Below are positions 17,634 to 27,603 of a stretch of DNA of 64,000 nt, in pieces. The translations under genes were made by a program, and so were the position numbers. Numbering within the stretch: position 1 is the first letter of the stretch; the number at the start of each line of letters is the position of its first letter. The DNA lies in assembly GCF_024385605.1 (NCBI RefSeq), contig NZ_JANFOJ010000004.1, positions 62,001 to 126,000 on the forward strand. Reading direction: 5' to 3'. The stretch comes from Sporolactobacillus sp. STSJ-5. GTDB lineage: Bacteria; Bacillota; Bacilli; Bacillales; Sporolactobacillaceae. Under the pieces are notes generated by a model that was not told the origin of the DNA, made no database searches, and saw only the letters and a program-made list of their open reading frames with translations.

Positions 17634-18462
17634 TATTCACCTTTTGGGCAATTTCAGTATAAATTTTCCGTACATGTTTATCGACATCATCAGTGTTAAA
17701 ATCATGCATATTTTTATATTTCATCAATGAAGTAATTTTATAGCACACCATAAGAAAGGAAAGCGCCAAACCGATTGAACCGTCCCGATAGCCGCGTTTT
17801 AAAAAATATCTATTAATAAATTCTTTAAAACTAGTAGTTATTAAAGTGGCTGTTGATATTTTTTTCCCTTTCTCTATTTGCTTTGCTTCTATGGTCGTGT
17901 ATCTGTTAAATTTATCGATAAAATGTTCATAAGATAAATAGTTAAAATGAATGATACTTAAACTATCATCTTCTAAAAATAATATCTTTGCATTTTCATT
18001 TAAATGTACAAATCTATGGATTTGGTTCGTATAGTTCATAAATTGCTTTTTAAAAAATCTACATTGTTTATCTTGCAAAGGACCCCAACCAGTAGCTTTT
18101 AATGGTTTCCCAAAAAAATAATTCTTTCTAGGAATCCATACAACATCATAATTATCCTTGTTAGCAATGTTAAATAACCTGTCTTTTAATTTATTGACTA
18201 TAAGTTCGTCGGCATCCACAACAAGAATCCACTCGTTTGAAGACTTTTCTAAGGCAAATTGCCTTGCGGGATCAGCATAGCCCATTCTTTCAAAAAAATA
18301 AATTTTATCCGTGTACTCTCTCGCTATAGATACTGTCGTATCTTCGCTATACATATCAACAACAATAATCTCATCCGCCCATTTGACACTTTCTAGACAA
18401 TTTCTTATATTCTGTTCTTCATTAAATGTATTAATTAGCACAGATATTTTGTTGTTTATCAT
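17617..18462 (-). CDS. GT2 glycosyltransferase (WaaE-like)
   Basis: A 281-aa GT2 of the lipopolysaccharide-core WaaE/KdtX type: VLINTFNEEQNIRNCLESV nucleotide site, ADEIIVVDMYSEDTT, WILVVDADEL (DxD), and RKNYFFGKPLKATGWGPL, with an amphipathic C-terminal region. It probably adds a glucose-type residue; the donor is not predictable. The start overlaps the stop of the upstream GT4 gene by 4 nt. Confidence 0.85.
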   Translation of the reverse strand: MINNKISVLINTFNEEQNIRNCLESVKWADEIIVVDMYSEDTTVSIAREYTDKIYFFERMGYADPARQFALEKSSNEWILVVDADELIVNKLKDRLFNIANKDNYDVVWIPRKNYFFGKPLKATGWGPLQDKQCRFFKKQFMNYTNQIHRFVHLNENAKILFLEDDSLSIIHFNYLSYEHFIDKFNRYTTIEAKQIEKGKKISTATLITTSFKEFINRYFLKRGYRDGSIGLALSFLMVCYKITSLMKYKNMHDFNTDDVDKHVRKIYTEIAQKVNNDEKC

Positions 18463-19577
18463 GACATTACCTCTCTAAATATTTCTAAGTAATCTCCAAC
18501 TACTTTTTCCCAACTGAAATCAAGGGATTTTTGTCTTCTCGCTCTTATTAATTCTTTGTCGTTGGAATCAGAAAATGCTTTTTCAATTGTATTACTTAAA
18601 GCTTGTACATCAGCAGCATTAACCAAAAAGCCTACATCGCCAACTATTTTTTTCCGAACTTCATCATTGTTTGCAACAACGGCTTTCCCCATGGCTAATG
18701 CTTCTACAATAACGCTTCCAAAGGCTTCATTTGAATCTGCTGGATGCACAAATACATCAGCTAAACTGAAATATGATGGCATTTCGCTAAACGGTACATG
18801 GCTTATTAATTTTATATCATCCTTATTACTCATATATCTAATATTGTCTATTTTTTCTTGAATGACTCTTTTTTCAGGTCCGTCTCCAATAATTATCAAA
18901 CTTCCTTTTTGTAGTAGAGAATATGCATCAACCAATAGTTGAACTCTCTTATATGGTACTAGAGCAGAAACACATAAAATAATTGGTTTGGGAAGGGAAG
19001 AATACCTTTGTGTCACTGTTTTATCTACATTTTCAGTAGAAAACAAGTTAGTATCCACACCATTATTTACACAGTAAATTTTTTGGGGTTGGGGAAGAAC
19101 AATAGAATTAAAATCTCTTTCTGAAAGTGCAATGAAAGCGTCAGAAAACTTAACGTCCTTGGGTATACCAGCATGACCTACAATAACCATCTTGGCTTTT
19201 AGATTGTAATTTTTTTTTATTCTATATAATTCTTTCAATTCCCCACTTACTGACAATAGTATATCAGGATTTTCCTCGGCTATGTACTTTTCAATCTTTC
19301 TATAAAATTTTCTAACTTCAATATCAGTTGTGTATATTCCTAATCTTCTTCTTATTTTGCTTGAAAATCTTTGATCTCCACTTAAATCTAATATTTTATG
19401 TTTTACTATATTTATTTTTTCAGAATAATCTATCAAAAATTTAGGTATTTCATCTCCTCCTTGGATAAGCCTTACATCTTCACCATTTTTAGACATGTGA
19501 AACATGATTTGATTAGTCCAAGATTCTACCCCTCTATTAATTTGCCCATTTGTCACACTGATTAATAATATTTTCAT
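18459..19577 (-). CDS. GT4 glycosyltransferase
   Basis: A 372-aa GT-B fold enzyme. The C-terminal domain (residues ~185-372) has ILCVSALVPYKRVQLLVDAY, LIIIGDGPEK and the EX7E-type segment NEAFGSVIVEALAMGKAVVANN. The N-terminal domain is of the acceptor-binding type (LISVTNGQINRGVESWTNQI). It adds one sugar to the repeat unit from a nucleotide donor. Coupled by a 4-nt overlap to the next GT and separated from the flippase gene by 21 nt. Confidence 0.88.
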   Translation of the reverse strand: MKILLISVTNGQINRGVESWTNQIMFHMSKNGEDVRLIQGGDEIPKFLIDYSEKINIVKHKILDLSGDQRFSSKIRRRLGIYTTDIEVRKFYRKIEKYIAEENPDILLSVSGELKELYRIKKNYNLKAKMVIVGHAGIPKDVKFSDAFIALSERDFNSIVLPQPQKIYCVNNGVDTNLFSTENVDKTVTQRYSSLPKPIILCVSALVPYKRVQLLVDAYSLLQKGSLIIIGDGPEKRVIQEKIDNIRYMSNKDDIKLISHVPFSEMPSYFSLADVFVHPADSNEAFGSVIVEALAMGKAVVANNDEVRKKIVGDVGFLVNAADVQALSNTIEKAFSDSNDKELIRARRQKSLDFSWEKVVGDYLEIFREVMS

Positions 19578-19598
19578 ATAAAAATAAACCTCACTTTT

Positions 19599-20849
19599 TT
19601 AGTTCTTTGGGATACTACGAAAATCTCTTGTAATTATATTGCTATACAGTACAATAAATATACTAATAATTAGCAATGAAATTGCCATACCAACTGATCC
19701 TGTTAACTTAGTTAATAATAAACTAATAAAAAGAAAAATAATTGAGGAAAATAGATACATCTTTCTCATCTCTTCATTTTTCTTCATAGATAGAATAAAG
19801 GAATTATACAATACATTTAAAGTCGTGAATATCATTGTAATTGAGAATACTTTAAGTGTAGTAGAGAGTACTGGATTGGTCTGGCCACTAATCAAGTTTA
19901 GTATATTATCCGCAAATAACATGATAATAATAGAAAGTGTAATACCAACTGTACTAGAAAATAAAGTAATCGTTTTTCTAATTGTGAAAAATTGCTCATA
20001 GTTTTTATTATTATATAATTTGCATAAATAAGGATACATTCCCTGTGCAATTGGCTGGGATAGTCCGACAATACTTCCTTCTATTTTCTGCGCTAACGCA
20101 ACATAACCAGCTGCAACAGGACCTGTCACTATACCTGTTATAAAAACGCAACCATTTCCAAACAATCCTCCTAGTAATTGAGCGATAAATACATCCTTTC
20201 CCTCTGATACTTGTTCTTTTATCTCTGTTATATCTACTCTAAACTGTATTTTAATTTTAAATAATTTCCTAATTAAATATATACTAACTATTCCACAGAT
20301 GATTACCCCTACAGATTGTATAAATAAAGCATTTGTATAATCTGTCTGCTTATGAACAAATATGAATAAACTTCCAGTGGCAATAAATTTGGCAATAATA
20401 TTAAAAATTGTAATATATTTCATTTCTTCTAATCCTTGAAATACCCAAACTGGAAACAAAATATTACCTAAAACAATGAGTAAAGATACATTGAACACCA
20501 CCCAATATTCTTGAATATGGGGTAACATTGAAAAAGCAATTAAACTTACAAGAAAAATTAAAACTAAAAGAAATAACTTCGTGAGAATTACACTTGTAAA
20601 TAAGCTTGAAATCTGTTTGTTATTTCCTTGCAATAGAGCTATTTTGCGTGTGGCTGTATAATTGAAACCATAATCAGTTATAATAGTTAAATATTGTGCT
20701 AATGCCCAAAAAAATGTATAAATGCCAAAATTATTTAATCCTAAAACTCTTGTAAGATATGGAATTGATATCAACGGTAATATATAATTAAGTCCTTGTA
20801 AGATTAATAAATACAGTATATTTTTACTGACTTTTTTATCAATTATCAA
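19599..20849 (-). CDS. Wzx-type oligosaccharide flippase (operon 1)
   Basis: A 416-aa protein with about twelve TM segments (MATE/PST superfamily). Typical stretches are LTRVLGLNNFGIYTFFWALAQYLTIITDYGF near the N-terminus and GPVAAGYVALAQKIEG in the middle. It flips undecaprenyl-linked repeat units to the outer face for the polymerase at 15684. The start is TTG 20849, eight nt after GAGGT. The 285 bp between this gene and the next upstream GT (20850-21134) hold no credible gene. Confidence 0.88.
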   Translation of the reverse strand: MIIDKKVSKNILYLLILQGLNYILPLISIPYLTRVLGLNNFGIYTFFWALAQYLTIITDYGFNYTATRKIALLQGNNKQISSLFTSVILTKLFLLVLIFLVSLIAFSMLPHIQEYWVVFNVSLLIVLGNILFPVWVFQGLEEMKYITIFNIIAKFIATGSLFIFVHKQTDYTNALFIQSVGVIICGIVSIYLIRKLFKIKIQFRVDITEIKEQVSEGKDVFIAQLLGGLFGNGCVFITGIVTGPVAAGYVALAQKIEGSIVGLSQPIAQGMYPYLCKLYNNKNYEQFFTIRKTITLFSSTVGITLSIIIMLFADNILNLISGQTNPVLSTTLKVFSITMIFTTLNVLYNSFILSMKKNEEMRKMYLFSSIIFLFISLLLTKLTGSVGMAISLLIISIFIVLYSNIITRDFRSIPKN

Positions 20850-21134
20850 TTAATTATACCTCAACAACATTGTTTTATAGTTTCAAATATATAATTATTA
20901 ACTTGAGAAGCAAACATGTGGTCAAAATTATCACTTTACTAATTTGAATTAATAAGCACATATAACAATTGAATTTTGCATGTAATTCTATCTGCTTGAA
21001 TGTCATTCTAATTTTATTATGAAAAAGCGCAACTTGTCTAGCGATGTTTTTCTTTATCGTACAAGATTGATGATATGCTAATATCATTAACAAAAATATC
21101 AACAGCATTTTTTCTGATATCATTAAATATCTTA

Positions 21135-22052
21135 TTAAGTATTGTCAAATAATCCCTTTATAATGTATCGTAATCGCAATTTTTTTTGATCTTGGTTATA
21201 CACCACTAACTTGATTGTTTTTTTTACCGTATTATACCATTTGTAGACATACGCTGTGATTACTTTTATTTTGTTTCGTTGAGTACGTTTAATCATCAAA
21301 AAAGCATTACGAATATCATAATAAGCAACAAAAGGCGCAGTTGATTTTTCACTTCCCGTTGTTGTTGATACTTTATGATATACCCGAGACTGGGGCACAT
21401 AGACAATCTTCCAACCACTATTTTTTGCTCTTAAATTCCAATCTGTCTCTTCGTAATACAGAAAATAATCTTCCTGCATTAATCCTATTGAATCAATCAC
21501 TTCTTTTCTAAAAAACAAACTGCACCCAGTAACATAGCCAGTTTCACACTTTAAATTGGGTAACGCACTGTCTTTCATCTTAAACCCAATATGTTTTGTT
21601 TTCCCTAAATATGTATTGACTATTCCGCCAGCGAACCAAACTATATCAGAATTGTAATAGAGTATTTTTGAACCAGCAATACCAGTTTTATTGTTGTGAA
21701 CAAATTCATCAATTAAATATGTAAGACTATTTTCATCAACCACAGTATCATTATTTATCATCCAAAAATAAGAATGGCCCAAATTATAAGCTTTTCTAAT
21801 AGCAACATTATTCCCACCAGCAAAGCCTAAATTATCGCCTGACTGTATAAAATCAATCGCAACCTTGAACTTACCCTTTTTTCCATCCATTTTAAGCTTA
21901 TCAAATGAATAATCTGTAGAAGCATTATCAACAAGGAACACATGAAATTTTTTATATTTCAGCTTCTCTAATGAACATAAACATTCGTATGTCTCTTCAT
22001 AGGCGTTCCAATTCAATATAATGATCGCAACTTTTTCTTTTGCATTATCCAT
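21135..22052 (-). CDS. GT2 glycosyltransferase (rhamnosyltransferase/WbbL-like)
   Basis: A 305-aa GT2 with IIILNWNAYEETYECLCSL, FLVDNASTDYS, GDNLGFAGGNNVAI, FWMINNDTVVDENSL (the DD/DT metal site), TGYVTGCSLFFRKEVID, and YYEETDWNLRAKNSGW. These features are shared with WbbL-type rhamnosyl- and related transferases. The C-terminal tail is basic. It starts one base after the upstream GT4 stop, so the two are co-translated. Confidence 0.88.
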   Translation of the reverse strand: MDNAKEKVAIIILNWNAYEETYECLCSLEKLKYKKFHVFLVDNASTDYSFDKLKMDGKKGKFKVAIDFIQSGDNLGFAGGNNVAIRKAYNLGHSYFWMINNDTVVDENSLTYLIDEFVHNNKTGIAGSKILYYNSDIVWFAGGIVNTYLGKTKHIGFKMKDSALPNLKCETGYVTGCSLFFRKEVIDSIGLMQEDYFLYYEETDWNLRAKNSGWKIVYVPQSRVYHKVSTTTGSEKSTAPFVAYYDIRNAFLMIKRTQRNKIKVITAYVYKWYNTVKKTIKLVVYNQDQKKLRLRYIIKGLFDNT

Positions 22053-23159
22053 TCATTTGTCCTCAACTTTATTTTCGATGATTTGTTTCATCACTTTCTG
22101 AACCTCTTTAGAACATTTCAGCCAAGAAAAATTAGTTGCATGTTGTTTCCCCAGTCTAGATAATTGCGTCATTCGCTTTTTGTTATTTAATAAGTTCCTA
22201 ATAGTTAGCGCAATGTCTTTTATACTATATGGATCAAAATAAGCAGCACAATTGCCGCAAACTTCTTTAAGTGGAGGTATATTTGACACTGCAACAGGTG
22301 TCCCACAAGCCATTGCTTCTAACGGAGGTAGCCCAAATCCTTCATATTGTGATGGGAACACAAAAATGTCCGCATTAGCCACATAACGTTTTAGGACACT
22401 ATCTTCTACTCTTCCAGTTAAAACAATTCTACCATTAGCTTCATCAATCCATTGCTCAATATTATGCTCCCCTGTTACAAATCCTTCCTTTTTCCCAACG
22501 ATGACTAAGTTGTGGGGGATCTGATTTTGAATTAATTTAAAAGCTTGAATTAAATTTTTTAAATTTTTGTGAGGTTTTACATTACCGACATACAGTAGAT
22601 ATGGAACATGGATCGGGTCAGTTTTTTCTAAACCCACTTCTTCAAACCATTTTTGGCTCACACCATTGTGGACTGTTATAATTTTATTTTGCTCACAACC
22701 TGATAACCTAGTTAGTTCATCTCTTGAAAAATTCGACACTGTTATTATTTTATTTGCTTTTTTCTTCACGGCATTAAACATAAATTTAGCATATGCTGTT
22801 TTTATACAACTATTTACATATTGAGGCATAGCGAGATGGAAAATATCATGAACAGTAACAAGTAAATTGCCACGATATAAAATGGGTATGTTATAGTGTG
22901 GAGCCCAAAATAAATCATTTTTATTAGGAATAGCTTTAATTAATTCAAATTGCTCCTTAATTGAGTATATCTCTGCTGAACAATTGATAATTTTTACGTT
23001 TGGATATTTCTTAAAATCCATCAATTCCTCAGAATGACCCAACAAAAAGAAGTCTATATCTTTCCGACTGTTAATAATCAACGGTGTGACATTAGCAATA
23101 TAAGTACCAATGCCTGAACAATTAAGCATCCTCATATCTATTGTTACTATTTTTCTCAT
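22053..23159 (-). CDS. GT4 glycosyltransferase (mannosyltransferase-like)
   Basis: A 368-aa GT-B enzyme starting at ATG 23159, seven nt after AAAGG; an upstream TTG frame extension lacks an RBS. It has IDMRMLNCSGIGTYIANV, LLVTVHDIFHLAMP, KIITVSNFSRDEL, YLLYVGNVKPHKNLKNLI, NADIFVFPSQYEGFGLPPLEAMACGTPV (EX7E) and AAYFDP. This set matches the WbdA/WbdB-like mannosyltransferase subgroup of GT4; the donor remains a guess. Confidence 0.88.
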   Translation of the reverse strand: MRKIVTIDMRMLNCSGIGTYIANVTPLIINSRKDIDFFLLGHSEELMDFKKYPNVKIINCSAEIYSIKEQFELIKAIPNKNDLFWAPHYNIPILYRGNLLVTVHDIFHLAMPQYVNSCIKTAYAKFMFNAVKKKANKIITVSNFSRDELTRLSGCEQNKIITVHNGVSQKWFEEVGLEKTDPIHVPYLLYVGNVKPHKNLKNLIQAFKLIQNQIPHNLVIVGKKEGFVTGEHNIEQWIDEANGRIVLTGRVEDSVLKRYVANADIFVFPSQYEGFGLPPLEAMACGTPVAVSNIPPLKEVCGNCAAYFDPYSIKDIALTIRNLLNNKKRMTQLSRLGKQHATNFSWLKCSKEVQKVMKQIIENKVEDK

Positions 23160-23308
23160 ATAGTTACCTTTCAACAGAAGTCATTTCAGAAAATTATTGT
23201 TCACTTTGTATGGAAAAAATTCTTTTAATAATTACTTCATACAAATTGGCGGATCATATTTCTACGAATATATTAATACAAAAATAATATCATCTTTCCA
23301 TTTAGACT

Positions 23309-24427
23309 TTATTGTGCTTCTATCTTTGATTCAATATATGTTTTTATCCTATTTCGAAATTTTTGAACAGTAAATCTTTCTGCGTTTTTTCTACACATTA
23401 AAGGATCAAATACATCTATAAGCTCTTCAAATTTTTTCACAGCAGAGATGATCGCATCTGGAGTTTGCTTGTCAAAAAAAATCCCTGTAGGTCTCTCTCC
23501 ATCAATCGATCTTACACTTTCCAATGCTCCACCTCGACCATATGCAATTACTGGTGTACCACACGCTTGTGCTTCTACAGGTGTAATTCCAAAATCTTCT
23601 TCCGACGCAAATATAAAAGCTTTTGCTTCCTGCAGATATGATTTTAGTACAGAAAAATCTTGATACCCCATAATTTCAATGTTAGGTTTAGCTAAATTTT
23701 TAACTCTTTCATACCCGGGACCATCGCCAATAACGACCAACCTTTTATCAGGCATTTCGTTAAATGCTTCAACAATCGTCTCGACTTTTTTATAAGGAAC
23801 AATTCTTGAGGCTGTAACATAAAAGTTCTTCTTATTCACTTGTAAAGGAAAACTTTCTATGTCAACTGGTGGATATATAACTTCAGATTTTCTGCGGTAA
23901 ATTTTCCAAATTCTTCTCCCAATATATTTGGAATTCGCTACAAAAAAGTCAACACCATTTGCTGTTCGACTATCCCATAATCTTATTTTATGAAGAATAT
24001 ATCTTACTATCCAGCTTTTCAATCCATTTTCTAGGTTGGATTCCTTAAGATATTGCCATTGTAAATCCCAAGCATACCGAATTGGAGAATGAACATATGA
24101 AATATGTATTTGGTCAGGGCCGGTAATAACTCCTTTTGCCACAGCATGAGAACTTGAAATAATAATGTCGTAGTCAGAAAGATCAAATTGTTCAACTGCT
24201 AATGGCATTAATGATAAATAATTACGAAATTTTTTCTTCGCAAATGGCAACTTTTGAATAAAACTTGTCGTAACTTTTTTGCCGTGAAGAAAGCCTCTTT
24301 TTTCTGGAGGCATAAAATCAACTATGCTAAATAGATCAGCCTCTGGAAAGACATTTATTAGCTGTTCTACAACTTTTTCCGAACCAGCATATGAGACAAA
24401 CCATTCGTGAACAATAGCGATCTTCAT
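23309..24427 (-). CDS. GT4 glycosyltransferase (WbaZ-like)
   Basis: A 372-aa GT4. The N-terminal KIAIVHEWFVSYAGSEKVVEQ and DLFSIVDFMP, the middle YVHSPIRYAWDLQWQYL, and the C-terminal FYVTASRIVPYKKVETIVEAF, VVIGDGPG, and EEDFGITPVEAQACGTPVIA (EX7E) match WbaZ-type mannosyl- or glucosyltransferases, which often act second after priming. The 149-bp gap to the next gene (23160-23308) has no terminator that I can see. Confidence 0.88.
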   Translation of the reverse strand: MKIAIVHEWFVSYAGSEKVVEQLINVFPEADLFSIVDFMPPEKRGFLHGKKVTTSFIQKLPFAKKKFRNYLSLMPLAVEQFDLSDYDIIISSSHAVAKGVITGPDQIHISYVHSPIRYAWDLQWQYLKESNLENGLKSWIVRYILHKIRLWDSRTANGVDFFVANSKYIGRRIWKIYRRKSEVIYPPVDIESFPLQVNKKNFYVTASRIVPYKKVETIVEAFNEMPDKRLVVIGDGPGYERVKNLAKPNIEIMGYQDFSVLKSYLQEAKAFIFASEEDFGITPVEAQACGTPVIAYGRGGALESVRSIDGERPTGIFFDKQTPDAIISAVKKFEELIDVFDPLMCRKNAERFTVQKFRNRIKTYIESKIEAQ

Positions 24428-24479
24428 TTTGATACATCCTTTATATTAAATTTATTATACAAAAATAATAATCCTTACA

Positions 24480-25175
24480 TTAATATGCTCCTTTTCCAAT
24501 CATTACTGAATAGATAGTCAAAAATATTATTTTTATATCAAGAAAAAATGACTGATTAAAGACATAATATAGTTCTATGTCAACTCTTTCAGGATACCCA
24601 ACGCTACTTCGACCACATGCCTGCCAATAGCCTGTTAACCCAGGCTGTGCAGACAAGAACAATTTTTTCTTATCGCCATATTCTCTAAGTTCTTCCTCCA
24701 CCACAGGTCTTGGACCAACAATACTCATCTCCCCTTTTAATACATTAATAAATTGTGGGAGCTCATCTAAACTAGTTTTTCGTAATAAACGACCAATCTT
24801 GGTTATTCTTGGATCTTCATCTGGTTCAAGTTTATAATTGTTTTCAATATATTTTTTGTAGAGTTCGTTGTTAGCTTTTAATTTTTCTTCAGCATTAACC
24901 ACCATAGATCGAAACTTGTAAATATAAAACAATTCTCCATACTGACCTGTTCTTTTTTGTTTAAAAAACACCGGTCCTTTTTGATCACCAAACAAATAAA
25001 CTACCCCAATTATAAAGAAAATTGGACAACTGAGGATTAAACCAATTGTTGCTCCAATCAGATCCATAGCTCTTTTAATAAATAGATATGTAGCATTATG
25101 ATTTATACTAGCTTCATCAACTAATTCAGTCTTCACCGAATATTGTGAGTTAGCCTGAGATTTTGACATTGCCAT
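24480..25175 (-). CDS. Priming sugar-phosphate transferase (operon 1)
   Basis: A 231-aa short form of the polyprenyl glycosylphosphotransferases. One TM/re-entrant helix (KRAMDLIGATIGLILSCPIFF) is followed by the cytoplasmic catalytic domain: FFKQKRTGQ, YKFRSMVVNAEE, TSLDELPQFINVLKGEMS, IVGPRPV and GLTGYWQACGRSS. It moves a hexose-1-phosphate, probably galactose or glucose, onto undecaprenyl phosphate to start the repeat unit. RBS GAGGTG eight nt before the ATG. It lies 11 nt behind galU, and a divergent paralogue has the same position in operon 2 (50967-51650). Confidence 0.92.
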   Translation of the reverse strand: MAMSKSQANSQYSVKTELVDEASINHNATYLFIKRAMDLIGATIGLILSCPIFFIIGVVYLFGDQKGPVFFKQKRTGQYGELFYIYKFRSMVVNAEEKLKANNELYKKYIENNYKLEPDEDPRITKIGRLLRKTSLDELPQFINVLKGEMSIVGPRPVVEEELREYGDKKKLFLSAQPGLTGYWQACGRSSVGYPERVDIELYYVFNQSFFLDIKIIFLTIYSVMIGKGAY

Positions 25176-25186
25176 CTTTTATCACC

Positions 25187-26068
25187 TCACACTAATGGTA
25201 GCTTGTTATATTCGAGTATTTGCTTAATACCCTTAAGTACATCTTGTTGAATATCCTTATTTTTCAATGCCATTTCAATATTGGTTAATACAAATCCCAA
25301 GGTCTCCCCCACATCGTAGCGCTTGCCCTCGAATTGATAGGCATAGACACCTTGTGATTCATTTAGTCTCTGAATGGCATCGGTCAATTGGATTTCGCCG
25401 CCCGCACCGATTTCTTTTTTATCTAGAAAATCAAAGATTTCAGGTGTTAGAACATATCGTCCGATAATTGCGAGATTAGATGGCGGATTTTTTTTTGGCT
25501 TTTCAACAAACTGATGGACATTAAATAAACGACCATCTTGTGATTTTGGATCAATGATGCCATAACGATGTGTTTGATTCATAGGTACTTCTTGTACCCC
25601 AATAACGGAACAAACAGTTTGTTCATAGTTCTCTACAAGCTGTTGAATGCATGGCTTTTCGTTCTGAACAATATCATCACCGAGTAATACAGCAAATGGT
25701 TCATCACCAATGAACTTACGCGCACACCATACGGCATGTCCTAGCCCTTTTGGGGATTTTTGTCTTATGTAGTGAATATCAATTTTGGATGACGCTTGAA
25801 CTTTTTCAAGCAAATCTAATTTATTTTTCTTTTTTAGGTTTTCTTCTAGTTCATACGAATTATCAAAGTGGTCCTCAATGGCTCGTTTCCCTTTACCGGT
25901 AACGATAATGATTTCTTCAATCCCCGCTTGTACCGCTTCTTCGACAATATACTGGATCGTTGGCTTGTTAACGATTGGCAGCATTTCCTTTGGTAATGCT
26001 TTGGTCGCCGGCAGAAATCGAGTACCTAAACCTGCAGCCGGAATGACGGCTTTTCTCACCTTTTTCAT
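25187..26068 (-). CDS. galU: UTP-glucose-1-phosphate uridylyltransferase GalU/GtaB (copy 1)
   Basis: A 293-aa nucleotidyltransferase making UDP-glucose. It has [59 protein letters not shown] and [12 protein letters not shown], all diagnostic of bacterial GalU. It sits between the PHP phosphatase and the priming transferase. A second copy with the same length is at 51665-52546; by eye the proteins are about 85-90% identical, with most differences in residues 70-160 and at the C-terminus. Confidence 0.96.
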   Translation of the reverse strand: MKKVRKAVIPAAGLGTRFLPATKALPKEMLPIVNKPTIQYIVEEAVQAGIEEIIIVTGKGKRAIEDHFDNSYELEENLKKKNKLDLLEKVQASSKIDIHYIRQKSPKGLGHAVWCARKFIGDEPFAVLLGDDIVQNEKPCIQQLVENYEQTVCSVIGVQEVPMNQTHRYGIIDPKSQDGRLFNVHQFVEKPKKNPPSNLAIIGRYVLTPEIFDFLDKKEIGAGGEIQLTDAIQRLNESQGVYAYQFEGKRYDVGETLGFVLTNIEMALKNKDIQQDVLKGIKQILEYNKLPLV

Positions 26069-26089
26069 TTCTAACTCCCCCTGAATAAA

Positions 26090-26878
26090 TTAAAAGATAC
26101 CTAGAAATTTTTTCTCTTTTATCTCAACCGGCGCTTCTCGGTTTACGAGTTCACCGTTGATTAACAATTCCGCGTTTTCTCGAAACAGATTTGCTAAGTC
26201 TCTTCCAAATCGTTTCTTTAAATCTAGAAAGGCTTCTTGCATATAGAAAGGGCGCGTGGTGACATTATGTGCGTCCGAAGCAACAAACTGTGTGAGATTG
26301 TTTTCAATAAATTGTAAGGTCAGCTTTTTAGTGGATCGGCCGTTCTTGCCAATCAGGCTGGCTGCCGTCACTTGTGACAGAGCGCCGTCGGCAATGAATT
26401 GATAGAGCATGTTGGGATGTTGAACGATTTCTTCGTTCTTTTCCGGATGGACAATGACCGGTGTTACGCCTTGCACTTGCAGATCAAAGAACAGCTGCTG
26501 CGCGTATCTCGGGACATGGTGTGTTGGGAATTCGATGAGGATGTATTTCTTATTGTCATTAACGGTTAGTAATTCCTGTGATGCATCTTCACTGGCCATT
26601 TCACCGAAAATTCTCGGCTCCTGTCCGGGAAGCACCCGCAGGCCAATCTGATTTTGTTCAAAAAGCTGATTCATCTTTTGAACCCGTGAAAGTATTTCAG
26701 GCTTGGGATTATCCCAATGCCTGTTCTTATGATGAGGCGTCGCGACAATCTGTGTGATGCCTTCGGCGACTGCTTGCTTCGCCATGTTCAAGGACACCTG
26801 TTCATCTTGAGCACCATCGTCTATTCCAGGCAGTATATGGCAATGGATGTCAATCAATTGTACCGACGCTCCTTTCAT
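26090..26878 (-). CDS. CpsB/YwqE-type PHP-domain tyrosine-protein phosphatase
   Basis: A Mn-dependent phosphatase that dephosphorylates the BY-kinase. PHP motifs: DIHCHILPGIDDGA, VATPHHKN, HVLPGQE-like LRVLPGQEPRIFGE, IVHPEK, and SDAHN. The frame opens at ATG 26878, but AAAGGAG lies just inside it, followed 11 nt later by TTG 26857, which would give the standard N-terminus (M)IDIHCHILPG; that may be the true start (255 aa). Located between kinase and galU, as in other Wzx/Wzy loci of Firmicutes. Confidence 0.92.
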   Translation of the reverse strand: MKGASVQLIDIHCHILPGIDDGAQDEQVSLNMAKQAVAEGITQIVATPHHKNRHWDNPKPEILSRVQKMNQLFEQNQIGLRVLPGQEPRIFGEMASEDASQELLTVNDNKKYILIEFPTHHVPRYAQQLFFDLQVQGVTPVIVHPEKNEEIVQHPNMLYQFIADGALSQVTAASLIGKNGRSTKKLTLQFIENNLTQFVASDAHNVTTRPFYMQEAFLDLKKRFGRDLANLFRENAELLINGELVNREAPVEIKEKKFLGIF

Positions 26879-26898
26879 TTAAGATCCAATTTCGTATG

Positions 26899-27603
26899 TT
26901 AGTCATTGCCATAATAGTTGTAGTAATAATAATCATTACCCTTGCTGATCGGCTTGGCATTCAGAATCACACCAAGAATACGTGCCTTTGCTTTGGTTAA
27001 CAAATCCTTCGCCTTAATTGCTGCTTCTTTTTCGGCAACACCGCTACGGATAACTAGAATTGCGCCATCGCAAAGGTTCGCGAGTACTTGAGCATCAGTT
27101 ACCGCGAGAATCGGCGGTGTATCAATGATGACCGTGTCAAACAGTGTTAATGCATGTTTGATAAAGCTAGCCATCCCGACAGAACTTAAAAGCTCAGCCG
27201 GATTCGGAGGAATCGGACCGCTTGTTAGCACGAACAAATTGTCAACCTCTGTTTTCTTGACTGAATCATCGAAGGTCGTCAGTTTCCGCAACATCGTCGT
27301 TAAGCCTTCCGTATTCGAGAGACGGAAGGTGTAATGCATCGTCGGTTTACGTAAATCGGCATCAATCAACAGTACTTTTTTGCCTTGCTGTGCCATGACC
27401 ACTGCCAAGTTAGCCGATGAGGTTGATTTTCCTTCGCCAGGACCTGAGGAAGTTAACATAATCGTTTTTAATTCCGAATCGACCTGAGAAAAGTCGACGT
27501 TACTTCGAATGGTACGAAATTGTTCCGCAGTCGTCGATTTCGGTTTATGAAAAGCAATCAAATGCCGTTGTTTCGAAAGAATATTTTTACTTCGTCTCAA
27601 CAT
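26899..27603 (-). CDS. CpsD/YwqD-type BY-kinase (tyrosine autokinase)
   Basis: A 234-aa cytoplasmic BY-kinase: EQFRTIRSNVDFS activation segment, Walker A GPGEGKSTS, Walker A' VLLIDADLRKP, Walker B TVIIDTPPI, and a C-terminal tyrosine cluster (DYYYYNYYGND) that is the autophosphorylation tail. In Firmicutes the transmembrane activator is a separate protein; here it is the Wzz-like gene immediately upstream, which overlaps by 17 nt. Together with the phosphatase downstream it controls chain length and export. Confidence 0.95.
   Translation of the reverse strand: MLRRSKNILSKQRHLIAFHKPKSTTAEQFRTIRSNVDFSQVDSELKTIMLTSSGPGEGKSTSSANLAVVMAQQGKKVLLIDADLRKPTMHYTFRLSNTEGLTTMLRKLTTFDDSVKKTEVDNLFVLTSGPIPPNPAELLSSVGMASFIKHALTLFDTVIIDTPPILAVTDAQVLANLCDGAILVIRSGVAEKEAAIKAKDLLTKAKARILGVILNAKPISKGNDYYYYNYYGND

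Noticed and set aside
20875-21123. An 82-codon frame between the flippase and the upstream GT2 gene.
   Set aside because: AT-driven hydrophobic frame with no RBS, rare composition and no family resemblance; I treat the gap as non-coding.
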